From: Blastocladiella emersonii ATCC 22665
Taxonomy: Eukaryota; Blastocladiomycota; Blastocladiomycetes; Blastocladiales; Blastocladiaceae
Assembly: GCA_025594325.1 (NCBI GenBank)
Contig: JANHCV010000009.1
Coordinates: 310,001 to 374,000 of the forward strand
Reading direction: 5' to 3'
Length of the DNA: 64,000 nucleotides
The position numbers were made by a program, and so were the translations under genes. The notes under the pieces were generated by a model. It was not told where the DNA came from. It searched no databases and worked only from the letters and a program-made list of their open reading frames with translations. This document shows positions 20,009-29,691 of this stretch, in pieces; the first letter of the stretch is position 1; every line of letters starts with the position of its first letter.

Positions 20009-20499
20009 TGGACGGCGGGGGTAGTAACTATAAATACATGTACACAAGACGTTTGATTGCATCCGTCGGAACCGTGGGGGAGTGAGCGACGTGCGAGGGA
20101 CAAGCGCACGCGCCCGCGACGCGCCACGGCGCCAGGTACATGGCCCCGCGCGCCGTGGCGCTCGAAGGGGCGCGAGTGCCAAGAGTCGCTGCGGGGACGC
20201 GGCGCGCGGCGGTTCGCCAAGGCCAAGACCAACGAAAGGTTAGCGAGAGCGGAGTGGCGCAGCAGCGGGATCGGCGATCCGGCGTGCAGATCCGAGTCGT
20301 GCGCGCCATCGGCGTCCGCGGCACGTGGGTCGCCAAGCCAAATTCGCGATCGGAATCAGCGTGGTCGCGCGCGCTCGCCCCTCCTTCTCCGACGGGATTG
20401 GACTTGGCAGCGAGCTTGTTACCTCCACAGCGCGTCCTACAAGTAGGCGCAGTTCCCGCGCGCCCTCCGCCGAGCCGACTCCACTCGCACAAACTTGCA
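20009..20499 (+). promoter_or_regulatory. Spacer between tandem DOMON-b561 genes
   Basis: 491 bp. It contains the 3' end of copy 1 and the upstream region of copy 2. No TATA box or other gene was seen. Confidence 0.3.
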
Positions 20500-21751
20500 A
20501 TGCATCAACTACTTCCAGCCGCCATCATCGCGGTCGTCGCGCTCCTCGCCCCACGCGCGGCCGCGGGCCCCGTGCAGTGCGTCGGGTCCAACTCGATCTG
20601 CTTCCAGCTCGCCCCGACGCCGGGCAACACGACGTCGTCCGTCGACATCCTGATCGCGACCAAGATCGTCGGGTGGATCGGGCTCGGCGTCGGCAACGGC
20701 ATGTCGAACACGGACATGGTCATGGCGTGGCAGTCGTCGACCGCCGACAACGGGTGGGCCGTGAGCCGCCGGCTGTCCACCCAAAAGGACCTCCCGCCGC
20801 GCGCCAGCGTCCAGTTCGTCTCCGTCGTCAACACCACCAAGACGCCCGACGCGCTCGGCTACTACTACCTGCGGCTGCGCCGGCCCGTCGAGAAGGCGTC
20901 GAGCGCCGCGGGGGAGAAGACGTTGACGAATGCGGCGATGCCCATGTCGTGGGCGTACCTCGCGTCGTCCTCCGTCTCGGCCAGCAACCTCCCGCGCCAC
21001 TCGCGCGACGGAAGCTTCTCGTACAACCCGCTCGGCGCCGAGCCCCTCTCGACGCTCGCGGCTACGGGCGAGGTCGGGCTCAACGTCACCCTGGCGACCG
21101 GCGGGTCGGCGTCGTCGGGAAGTGGGTCGTCCTCGCGAGAGACGGCGATGCTGGTCCACGGGATCCTCATGGGCGTCGCGTGGAGCGCGCTGTCGTTCAT
21201 CGGGTACACTTCTTCCGCCCAAAACCACCCTGAGCAACGACTAACCGCTACCCTCACACAGAATCCTGATCGCGCGATTCGGCAAACACCGCTTCGGCGC
21301 ACGGTGGTTCCCGCTACACCGCGGCCTCTTCGGCGTCGCGATCCTGTTCACGATCGGCGGGTTCCTGGCCGCGGTCCTGACCACGGACAGCGACCACTTT
21401 GACTCGACGCACGGCAAGCTCGGGCTCGCCGTGACCATCGTGGCCGTCGGCCAGATCGTGCTGGGTTTTGTGATTGACAAGATGTTCGACCCGGACCGCG
21501 CCGGGATCCCGCTGCGCGACAAGGCGCACTGGCTCGCGGGCTACTTCCTCGCGGTGGCCGCGCCCGTCAACGTGTACCTCGGGCACAACGCGAACGGGTC
21601 GGACAGCGGCTTGGTCGCGCTTAACATTGTCGTGTTTGGCCTGTTCGTCATCTTGTTCGGGTTCCTCCAGGTGCAGGTCGGCCAGGTCCACGACAAGAAG
21701 AAGTCGGACGACAGCGGCGCACCGCTCGTGCGTCGCGGGAGTATCGCGTAG
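20500..21751 (+). CDS. DOMON + cytochrome b561 membrane protein (copy 2)
   Basis: Same layout as its upstream neighbour. Signal peptide MHQLLPAAIIAVVALLAPRA; Cys pair GPVQCVGSNSICFQL; DOMON core IVGWIGLGVGNGMSNTDMVM, AWQSSTADNGWAVSRRLST and MSWAYLASSSVSASNLPRHS. Here the DOMON domain is not interrupted by an intron. The b561 helices begin with MLVHGILMGVAWSALSF; one intron (about 21207-21262, CACACAG acceptor) follows, then FPLHRGLFGVAILFTIGGFL, FDSTHGKLGLAVTIV and HWLAGYFLAVAAPVNVYLGH. The C-terminus is Lys/Asp-rich. Tandem duplication from copy 1 is likely, followed by intron loss or gain and clear divergence. Confidence 0.88.
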
Positions 21752-21789
21752 TTGCGCAAAGCAGAGAGAGATTATATACATTCACTTGA

Positions 21790-23244
21790 TTAGCTAGCAA
21801 CGCCCGCATTGTTCGGCTCAACGGCCGAGTCCGGCACCGCGAAACACGAGCGGACCGCGCTGTCGAGCTCGCCCTCGCGCCCGAGCACCGCCAGCACCAC
21901 GTTCTTGGCGGCGAGGAAGCACCGCGGCATCCCGTGGCCCGTGTACCCGACGGCGGCAAACTGGCGCGACTCGCGGCCGCTTGGGTCGGCCGAGTGCAGG
22001 CGGCCGACAACGGGCTGCGCGTTGCTCGAGAACCCCATGATCCCCGTCCACGTCTGCGTGACGTCGAGCTCCGGGCCGGGCGCGAACCGGCGCGCGAACA
22101 CGTTGACGAGTCCCTCCGAAATGTTTAGGTTGACGCCCGCGTCGTCGTGCTGGCCGACCTCCATCGGCGTATCGTCGCGCGCGGCAAACTCGCGGCCGCC
22201 GCCCAGCAACACGGTGCCGTCGTCGCGGTTCTGGAAGTACTCGAGCCCCTCGTTGAAGGCGAGCCCGGCGCGCCACGTCACGGCGTCGGGGTTCCCGCGC
22301 AGCTTGCCGGCGACCATCTGGCCGCGCACGGGGACCACGCGGTCGCGCAGCGTCGGGACGAGCTGCCCGACGTACGCGTTGGTCGCGTGAATCACGGCGG
22401 TCGCGGCGATGGTTCCGCGCGCGGTCCGCACCGCGTACGTCCCGTCGGGCTGGCGGGACACGCCGAGCGCGAGCGTGTGCGTCTGCAGGTTCACGTGGTC
22501 GGGGTTGACCGCGAGACAGTGCTGCGCGAGCGCGGTGACGAGACGGTACGGCCACAGCTGGAACCCGAGCGACGAGTAGATGCCGCCGAAAAACCCGTCG
22601 GGCGCCGTGTGGAACTCGCGCGCGAGGGCCGCCGGGTCAAGCACGTGGATCTCCTCGACGTCGTTATCTTTTAGCGAGACCGTGTGCTCGCGGTAGTACG
22701 CGAGGTCCGCCAGCATCCCGCGCCACTCGGCCTCGCTTTCGGCGAGATTGAGCACGCCGCCCTGCCGCAGCTGCACGTACTCGCGCAGCCCGAGCGCGTC
22801 GATCGTCGCGACGAGCTCGGAAACGCACTTGCGCTCGAAGGCGACCGTGTCGAGCGCGGCGCGCACCGAGCCCAGCGCCTCGACGCGCGACCGGAACCCG
22901 TGTGCGGCGAGGGGGGTCGCCATGCCCGCGTTCCGCCCCGTCGCGCCCTCGCACACGCCGCGCGCGTCGATGACCGTCACGGACAGGTGCGGCGCGAGCT
23001 CCGTCAGGTGGTACAGCGCAGCGATGCCCGTCATGCCCGCGCCGAGGATCACGACGTCGCTGGAGGTGGGGAGGTCCGGCGTCGTACGGTGGTCGCTCAG
23101 CTGGCTCCCCTCGCGCAGCCAGTACGACGGCGTCGGTTTGGGCGATGGGAACAGCGGAGGGGCGGCGGCCGTGGACATGGTGCGAGTGGTCGAGCGGCGG
23201 GTCGCGGCGGCGGTGGCCCGGCTGAGCAGTGTGCGAAGATACAT
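21790..23244 (-). CDS. FAD-dependent oxidoreductase, DAO family
   Basis: Intronless, 484 aa. The first ~25 residues (MYLRTLLSRATAAATRRSTT) are basic and hydroxylated with no acids, like a mitochondrial presequence; a second Met (MSTAAAPP) could give a cytosolic form. The FAD Rossmann motif is VVILGAGMTGIAALYHL, with VIDARGVCEGATGRNAGMA typical of DAO-type oxidases and the bacterial gamma-glutamylputrescine oxidase (PuuB/OrdL) group. The C-terminal FAD-closing motif is FAAVGYTGHGMPRC. It probably oxidises an amino acid or polyamine derivative; the substrate is unknown. It converges on DOMON-b561 copy 2 with 38 bp between the stops. Confidence 0.82.
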   Translation of the reverse strand: MYLRTLLSRATAAATRRSTTRTMSTAAAPPLFPSPKPTPSYWLREGSQLSDHRTTPDLPTSSDVVILGAGMTGIAALYHLTELAPHLSVTVIDARGVCEGATGRNAGMATPLAAHGFRSRVEALGSVRAALDTVAFERKCVSELVATIDALGLREYVQLRQGGVLNLAESEAEWRGMLADLAYYREHTVSLKDNDVEEIHVLDPAALAREFHTAPDGFFGGIYSSLGFQLWPYRLVTALAQHCLAVNPDHVNLQTHTLALGVSRQPDGTYAVRTARGTIAATAVIHATNAYVGQLVPTLRDRVVPVRGQMVAGKLRGNPDAVTWRAGLAFNEGLEYFQNRDDGTVLLGGGREFAARDDTPMEVGQHDDAGVNLNISEGLVNVFARRFAPGPELDVTQTWTGIMGFSSNAQPVVGRLHSADPSGRESRQFAAVGYTGHGMPRCFLAAKNVVLAVLGREGELDSAVRSCFAVPDSAVEPNNAGVAS

Positions 23245-23535
23245 GTGATGGGAAGCGCGACGGCTTCCTGCTTATGTGTTTGCGAGGTTGAAAGAGAGAG
23301 CGAGCGAGCGAGAGCGAAAAAGCGTTGGGGAAGCGGCCAGGGACAGCGACCGTGAGAACGCGTCGTGGCAGGCGTCAGGTGGCCGTCACGCGAGGTGAGG
23401 TGCGCGCGTTTCCGCCCGGTGGCGCCAGTTCCCTTGGTGGCGCTGGCCCGTCCGCCGCCCATCAATCCGCCCCCTCCCCTCCCCCTCCTCCCACACGGAC
23501 GACCGCGCGAGTCCCAGCAACTAAGCAGCAGCACC
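23245..23535. promoter_or_regulatory. Bidirectional promoter between FAD oxidoreductase and cofactor D genes
   Basis: 291 bp between divergent ATGs. It contains a GA-rich stretch (GAGAGAGCGAGCGAGCGAGA, about 23294) and a C-rich tract before the cofactor D ATG. No TATA box. Confidence 0.35.
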
Positions 23536-26500
23536 ATGAATAGCGCCGAGGGCATGGACGCCTACATCGAGGACGCGAGCGACGACCCGCTCGTGACGGG
23601 CGAGCCGTGCCAGTACACGTACTTTGCCGAGGCCGACGAGTTCAAGGCGACGCTCGCCGCGGGCCTCGCCCTCGAGGCCTCGCTGCTGGCCGAACCCCCC
23701 ACCACCGACCCCGCCGTGGCCAACGCCGGCGAGAGCGCCCTGTACCTCGCGTTCCTGCCGCTGCACCGTACCCTCGCAAAGTACCACGCCCAGCCGCAGC
23801 TCATGGACGCGCACCTCGCCGCCATCATCGCGCCCGTCATGGACCTGATCCGCACCCACTACCTCGCGCCCACGCGCGCCACTGTGTTCGCGCATGGCGC
23901 CTTCAACCTCCTGATCGGGCTCGCCAACGCGCGCGGGCCAAAGTACATTGTCAAGTTCTTCTCGCACGAGGTCGCCGACCTCGAGGGGCTCCTGCGCCTC
24001 GTCGTTGCCGTCCACTCGTCCGCCTTCCACCTCTGGCCTGTGCGCTACATGCTGCTCCTCTGGATGTCGTTTGTCACCCTGCTGCCCTTCGAGATCACGC
24101 GGCTCGGGACCAAGGGACACGAGCGCGGGATCGTCGCGCGCGTGCTGGAAACGGCCAAGGGGTTCCTCGCGTACACGGGCAAGGAGCGCGATGGCGCCGC
24201 GATGCTCATTGGGCGGCTCGTTTCTCGGTCCGTTTGACTCACTTTACGAGGTCTGCTGCGTCGCTGACACTGCCTTGTTCGTAGAGTCGACGTCGCTCCC
24301 ACCGAGCTCCCCGCGTTCGTCGCCTGGGCCGAGGCCGAGCTTGACGCCAAGCCCAACGTCTTCAAGGTACCCCCTATCCCTCACTTCGTGTCGCCGCAAC
24401 TCCACTGACGCCATCCTTCCGTTTAGGCAACGGGCATCCTCCAAACCCTGTGCTGCATCCTCAAGTTCGCCGAGCGCGGCCTGCTCCTGCCGCACCTCGA
24501 CCAGCTCGCCGCCCTGCTCCGCTTCGCCGACGCCGCCATGGTCCGCACCAACTCGCTCCTGCGCAAGCTCGTCGCCAAGCTCGCCACCCGCGTCGGCCTC
24601 GTCATGCTTCGCAACAAGCTGCCCAAGTGGCGCTACGACCGCGGGTCGCGCTCGCTCGAGGCCAACATCCGCCGGGCTGGGGCTGGTGCGGCGGGCGGGC
24701 TCGTCACCTCGGGCCCCGCCAACCCGGCGCCGAGCCGCGAAGAAGAGGACGAGGACGAGGAGATCCCCGAGCAGATCGAGGAGGTCTTGCACGTCGTCCT
24801 CGCCGGGCTGCGCGACCGCGACACCATCGTGCGGTGGTCTGCCGCCAAGGGCGTCGGCCGAATCACGTACCGCCTGCCCGAGGAGCTCGCCGCCGACGTG
24901 GTCCAGTCGGTCATTGACCTGTTCAACGAGAACGTGCACGCCTCCACCGCCACTGGAAATCTCGACATCTCGGGCGTGTCCGAACACACGTGGCACGGCG
25001 CGTGCCTGTCGATCGCCGAGCTCGCGCGCCGCGGCCTGCTGCTGCCCGCGGTCCTCGACACGGCCATGACGTGGATCCAGCTCGCCCTCACCTTTGACAT
25101 TCGCCGCGGCAACTACTCGATCGGCAGCCCCGTGCGCGACGCCGCCTGCTACGTGTGCTGGTCGTTTGCGCGCGCGTATGCACCGGATATCATGCGCCCG
25201 CACGTCCACCGGCTCGCGCCGTCGCTCGTGTGCGTGTCCATGTACGACCGCGAGGTGCACGTGCGCCGCGCGGCCTCGGCCGCGTTCCAGGAGAATGTCG
25301 GCCGCCAGGGGATCTTCCCGCACGGCATCGATATCGTGACGGCGGCCGATTTCTTTACCGTCGGCAACCGCGCGTCCGCGTTCCTCGTCGCCGGCCGCGC
25401 CATCGCCGCGTTCGACGAGTACCACCCGTACTGCGTCCGGTACCTGCTCGAGAACAGCGTGTTCCACTGGGACCCCGCCGTGCGCGTGCTCGCCGCCGAG
25501 GCGTTGGGGGTCCTTGTGGACCTCAAGCCCGATATCTTCCAGCACCTCTTTGACACGCTCCTCCCGACCATTACCAGCACCGAGCTCGGCACGAGGCACG
25601 GGTCCGCCGTCGCGCTCGCCGAGGTGATCCTCGCCGCCGGTTCGGGGGTGGTTACCCTCGCGCACGCCGACGCGGCCGTCGCGCAGCTCCGCGCCATCGC
25701 GCCCGCGTTCCTGCAGACGTTCGGGTCCGAGCTGACGCGCCAGGGCGCGCTCAAGCTGGTCGCCGCGCTCGCCACCGTGTGCGCCGTCCCCGAGGCCACC
25801 ATCGACCTGCTCATCCCGCTCATCGAGTCGTCGGTCGAGCGCAAGGAGGTACCCCTGCAGGAGGCAGCGGCGGCTACGGCCGCCGCCGCCCTGCGCCGCG
25901 TCTCCCCCGCGCGCCTCGCCGCCGTCGTCGGGTGGTGGGTCCACGCCGCGCGGCCGTCGGGCGACCAGGTCGCGCGCCGCGGGTACGCGCTCGCGTTGGG
26001 CGAAGTCGCGATGCCGCTCGACCTCAGCGTGCAGACGGTCGAGGCGCTGATCGCGTCCACCGAAAACCTCGCGAAACCCCAAATCGACGCCGAGGCCAAG
26101 AAGAACGCGCTGCAGGCTGTCGGGAAACACGTCGTCCAGCACGGCGCCGCGCTCCCGCCCGCGACCGTCGCGCGCATCGTGGCCGCGTTTTTGGGTGCGC
26201 TCGACGACTACACGACCACCTCGCACGGCGACGTCGGGTCGTGGGTCCGCATGGAGGCCATGGCCGGGCTCGCGCTCGTCGTCGAGCACGCGGTGCTCGC
26301 GGATCCTGCGGCCGTGGTCCCCGCGATCGCGCGCGGCGTCGTCCACCAGACGCTGTCCAAGATCGACCGCGTGCGCGAGGTCGCGGGCCCCGTCCTCGCG
26401 CGGCTGCTCGCGGCACAGCAGGCTGCCGGGCACATCCCGGCCGTGGACGTGCTGCAGCGCGTTGTCGCGCCCGCTGCGGGCGACCCGTCGCTCGACTGGT

Positions 26501-27210
26501 CCAACTCGGCCAGCGTCCTCGCGGCCGTCGCGCCCGTCCTCGCCGAGCCCTTCTACCGCGAGACGGCGGTCCTCGGGTACCTCCTGTGCATGGGCGGCAT
26601 GACCGAGTCGCTGGTCAAGGCCGCGGGGCAGGTGCTCATGGACCACCTCGAGGGGCTGGCGGACGACGACGCTGCCCTCGCCGCGGCGACCGACGCCATT
26701 CTCGCGACCCTGACGTCCAACTACCGCGTGGACCGCGTCGTTCTCCCCGTCCTCACCGCGCTCGATATTTTGTACGCGAACCAGTCGGTCCTGTACGCGC
26801 CCGACGCGTTTCACGCGGGCGTCTACGCCGCGGTGCGCCGCGAGATCGCCAAGGTCAAGGACGTGAACAAGATTCTCGCCGCGTTCAAGGTGCTCGGCGG
26901 GCTCGCCGGCGTGCCCCACCGCGAGACCCGGACGTGCGCGGCGCGGTACCTCGCGCAGCAGACGTGCCACGTCTACCCGCGCGTCCGCAAGGGCGCCGCC
27001 GAGACGCTGCTCGCGTGCGCGCCCATCTACGCGCAGGCGTGCGAGGATGATGGCGGTGATGCGGGGGTGCGGGATGTGGACCGCGTCACGACGCTCCTGA
27101 CCGAGGTCGACTGGACTCTGCCCATCGCAGACGTCAAGGCGCACCGCGACGAGCTGTACGCGATGCTCGGCGTCGACGGCGTCGTGCTGCCGCCCGTGCC
27201 CGACGCGTAG
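23536..27210 (+). CDS. TBCD: Tubulin-folding cofactor D (TBCD/Cin1/Alp1)
   Basis: Three exons. Intron 1 (about 24228-24285) joins GRLVSR to VDVAPTELPAFVAW; intron 2 (about 24367-24426) joins KPNVFK to ATGILQTLCCIL. The protein, about 1,180 aa, is made of HEAT/ARM repeats throughout. Diagnostic cofactor D segments include FEITRLGTKGHERG, LRNKLPKWRYDRGSRSL, DTIVRWSAAKGVGRITYRLP, SEHTWHGACLSIAELARRGL and SPVRDAACYVCWSFARAYAP. Also present are FDIRRGNYSIG and VRRAASAAFQENVGRQG. Cofactor D captures beta-tubulin and assembles alpha/beta heterodimers with cofactors C and E in the cytosol. The C-terminal ~250 residues are less conserved, as usual for fungi. Length is normal and no lesion was seen. 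Confidence 0.92.
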
Positions 27211-27399
27211 TGGTGGAGTGAAGAATATAGCGAAGTTTTGCTCACGGTCTCGGTCTCGCGCTGATGACCGACGCGTTTCGCGTTCGGCGCTCGGCCGTTC
27301 GGTGGGTCGGCCCTCCTTCCTTCACGGCCTCCCCTCCTCGCCGCCCTTCCGCTCTCCTCCACCGTCGCCACGGCACGCCACGGAACGAAACACCACACC

Positions 27400-28348
27400 A
27401 TGTCGATGCCAACCACCGAGCAGGAGCAGCAGCCGTTCTCCAAGATCCTCGACGCGGTGCGTCTCCCCGCCGCGCCCTCGTCATCGCCACGGCGGCCATC
27501 GCTAACTCACGCGTCGCTCGTCGCTCGTGTGTAGGATCTCGATGCGGCCATGATCCTGTACGTCTCTCGCTCGCTTCACCCTGCGCCCGGCGAGCCTGCG
27601 CTGACGCACGCACCCGCGCGCTCTCCCGCTTAGCAACGAGTCGGCGCTGCTGTCCAAGTACTGCGCCGAGAAAGCCGAGCGCGCGGGCGTCGACTGCTAC
27701 AAGTGCTGCCGCACCTACGCCGGTACGCTCCCTCTCCCTCACTCAATCGCTGCCCACACGACGCTAACTCGTCCGCCGTGCTGCATAGACCTCGCGCACC
27801 AGGCCGCGTGGCTCCTCGTGTCGGCGGGCTCCGAGTCGCTTGGCATCCACCAGCACGCCGTCACCTCGTCGCCGCCGCCGGCCGGCGAGTCCATGGCGCC
27901 GCCGTCGGACCTCGGCGACCGCGCGCACCACCTGGCCACGGACGCGCTCGACTACTCGGGCGTCCTGGCGCTCGTCCTGTCGTCGGCCGAGCGCGTGCAC
28001 GCGCACTGCGGCAGCCACACGGAGCACGCGCACTGCCAGGCGTGCGCCGCCGCGGCGGGTCGCGCTCACGCCGTCCTGCGCGAGATCCTCGCCGCCCGCA
28101 AGCAGGCGCGCCACCCGCACTACGCGACCGACCCGCACGGCACCGCGACGGTTGGCGCTGGCCGCGGCGCGGTCCCGCATGGCCCGGCCCCGATGCACCG
28201 CGGCGGGCAGCAGGTCGGTTCCGACGAGAAGAAGGCGTGGCAGCCGCCCGAGACGGACAAGGGCGAGCTTCGGCTCGGCCGCGGCGCCAAGCAGCTGCGC
28301 GACGTGGCCGCTGGCGGCGAGGCGCAGAAGCGCGCGGTCGAGGAGTAG
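27400..28348 (+). CDS. Cys/His-rich helical protein, DUF326-like; left copy of an inverted pair
   Basis: Four exons with introns of 57-80 bp (donors GTGCGTCTCC, GTACGTCTCTC, GTACGCTCCC) join to MSMPTTEQEQQPFSKILDAD, AAMILNESALLSKYC, DCYKCCRTYADLAHQAAWLL and the rest. Helical Cys motifs (SKYCAEKAERAGVDCYKCC; HAHCGSHTEHAHCQACAAAA) resemble DUF326/Csp-like four-helix bundles that bind copper through Cys residues in helices, though several Cys positions are replaced by Ala or His here. The C-terminal ~80 residues are polar and probably disordered. Metal binding is inference. From the last intron on, the gene is duplicated almost perfectly in inverted orientation at the right end of the window. 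Confidence 0.65.
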
Positions 28349-28366
28349 TCGCTGTGAGTTGTGCGG
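27718..28366 (+). repeat. Left arm of a ~650-bp near-identical inverted repeat
   Basis: The sequence from the third intron through 18 bp beyond the stop of the Cys/His-rich gene matches the reverse complement of 63352-64000. By eye I found one substitution (CGG versus CAG codon in GEL-R/Q-LG), and the intron is identical. Similarity drops abruptly after GTTGTGCGGT, although weaker similarity continues into the adjoining F-box-like copies. Confidence 0.85.
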
Positions 28367-28452
28367 TCACGCAGAGAGTATGATTTAATGGATCACAGTT
28401 TGAGCTGCCACAAAGTGAGGGTCGGGGAATGTGGTGAAGAATCCGCCGCGAT

Positions 28453-28466
28453 GCGCCACTCGCGTG
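28453..28466 (+). promoter_or_regulatory. GCGCCACTCGCGTG element, F-box-like copy 1
   Basis: The 14-mer GCGCCACTCGCGTG lies 82 bp upstream of the copy-1 ATG. The same or a closely related element precedes all seven family copies in this window. Confidence 0.65.
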
Positions 28467-28548
28467 ATGTTGATGTGATGTCGCCCGAGCGATCAACTCT
28501 TGGCCTCGATCGAAACACCTCAGCTTCTCGCTCTCGCCCGCAACAACC

Positions 28549-29364
28549 ATGAACGAAGCGAATGAAAGAAACTTGCTGCAACCGAACGAGCGCACAATTC
28601 TCGAAATGCTCCCCGTCGAGCTGATGACCTTTGCGCTCCAGCTCGCACGGCCCCAATCGGCTATCTGGGCAGCGACGCGCGAGCTTCACTTCCTTTCACG
28701 CAGCGCCCCCGTCAAGGGCGCATGGATTCGATATCTACTTGTCCACGGACCGCCCGCTGACTGGCGGGGAGGACTATGACAGCAAGGAGACAGTTCTGCC
28801 GTCCGACAGCGGTGCGCTCATCGAGTACTGCTACGCTTCCGCTTTCGACTTGTCGACTCTCCTTGCCCTGCACAGTGTACCCGCATTTGGTCCTGCGTCT
28901 CGTTGGCTCGCTCGCCATTTCCAGAACGAAGAGGTCTCCGCCAGCCTCTTGAATTTCCTTGAAGCAAATGCAGATATGACTCCTGATAACGCTCACGACT
29001 TTGCGCGATGCTCGTCCCTCGGCTTCCGCGCTCAATTGCGCGGCTTGCTCTCACCCACATTGACTGTGGGGCGGAAGGTGCTCGCGCACTTGCGCAGCAC
29101 ATGCAACCCGGAATCAAGTGGCTGGTTCACAGACACACAGGCCTCAACGATGAGGCGGTTCAACACCTCGCTTCCATTCTTGCGCCGAATGTGGTGTGGC
29201 TCGACTTGTCGGACAAAAAGTCGATTACCGACGTGGGCGCCCGCACTCTTGCCAAACAGCTTCAAGGTACTGCGTACGAGATTGACCTGTGCGGCACCAG
29301 CGTGACGAAAGCGGGGGTCAACGCGATTCTCGCTGCAGGTCGCGCGAGCCGGTGCAAAATTTGA
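28549..29364 (+). pseudogene. F-box-like family copy 1: chimeric, deleted, with a leucine-rich-repeat tail
   Basis: Starts like the family (MNEANERNLLQPNER, then MLPVELMTFALQLARPQ, RELHFLSRSAPVKGAWIRYL). It shifts frame near 28770 (ADWRGGL stop; the alternative frame continues KETVLPSDSGALIEYCYAS). Sequence then jumps directly to LSTLLALHSVPAFGPASRWL, which in copy 7 lies several hundred bases further on, so an internal deletion joins the two. After NAHDFARCSS it changes to unrelated sequence encoding RNI-type leucine-rich repeats (MLVPRLPRSIARLALTHIDC, APNVVWLDLSDKKSITDVGA, TAYEIDLCGTSVTKAGVNAI), ending at 29364. It is closest to copy 7 near the right inverted-repeat arm. It is unlikely to be functional as one protein. 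Confidence 0.7.
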
Positions 29365-29594
29365 AGCTCAGATGCTGTCAAACCGGAAGTTTAATATACG
29401 CAGCTGACTTTTTTCCGTCTCAAATGAAATCAAACTATTAGGGTTTGAGCCCAGAACTTGATCAGACTTCCATGAATCGGCTGAGGAGTGCGTGTATGCG
29501 AGTCCACAGCGTAATACCAGGGGCTATACGCCCGCTGATTATCGCAACGAGGGACTAGGCGGCGGGCTGGCGGCAGTCTCCCCCGAGACGCGCT

Positions 29595-29608
29595 GCGCCA
29601 CTCGCGTG
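29595..29608 (+). promoter_or_regulatory. GCGCCACTCGCGTG element, F-box-like copy 2
   Basis: A perfect match to the 14-mer, 83 bp upstream of the copy-2 ATG. Confidence 0.65.
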
Positions 29609-29691
29609 AATGCACGTGCGGGTTGACGAGATCAAGGTGGCGGGTTTCAACGCCTGGCTTCGGCTCCGCGCACCCCGCGAACCATGCATCC

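Noticed and set aside
24244-27144. 966-codon minus-strand frame opposite cofactor D
   Set aside because: A composition-driven shadow of a well-supported HEAT-repeat gene.
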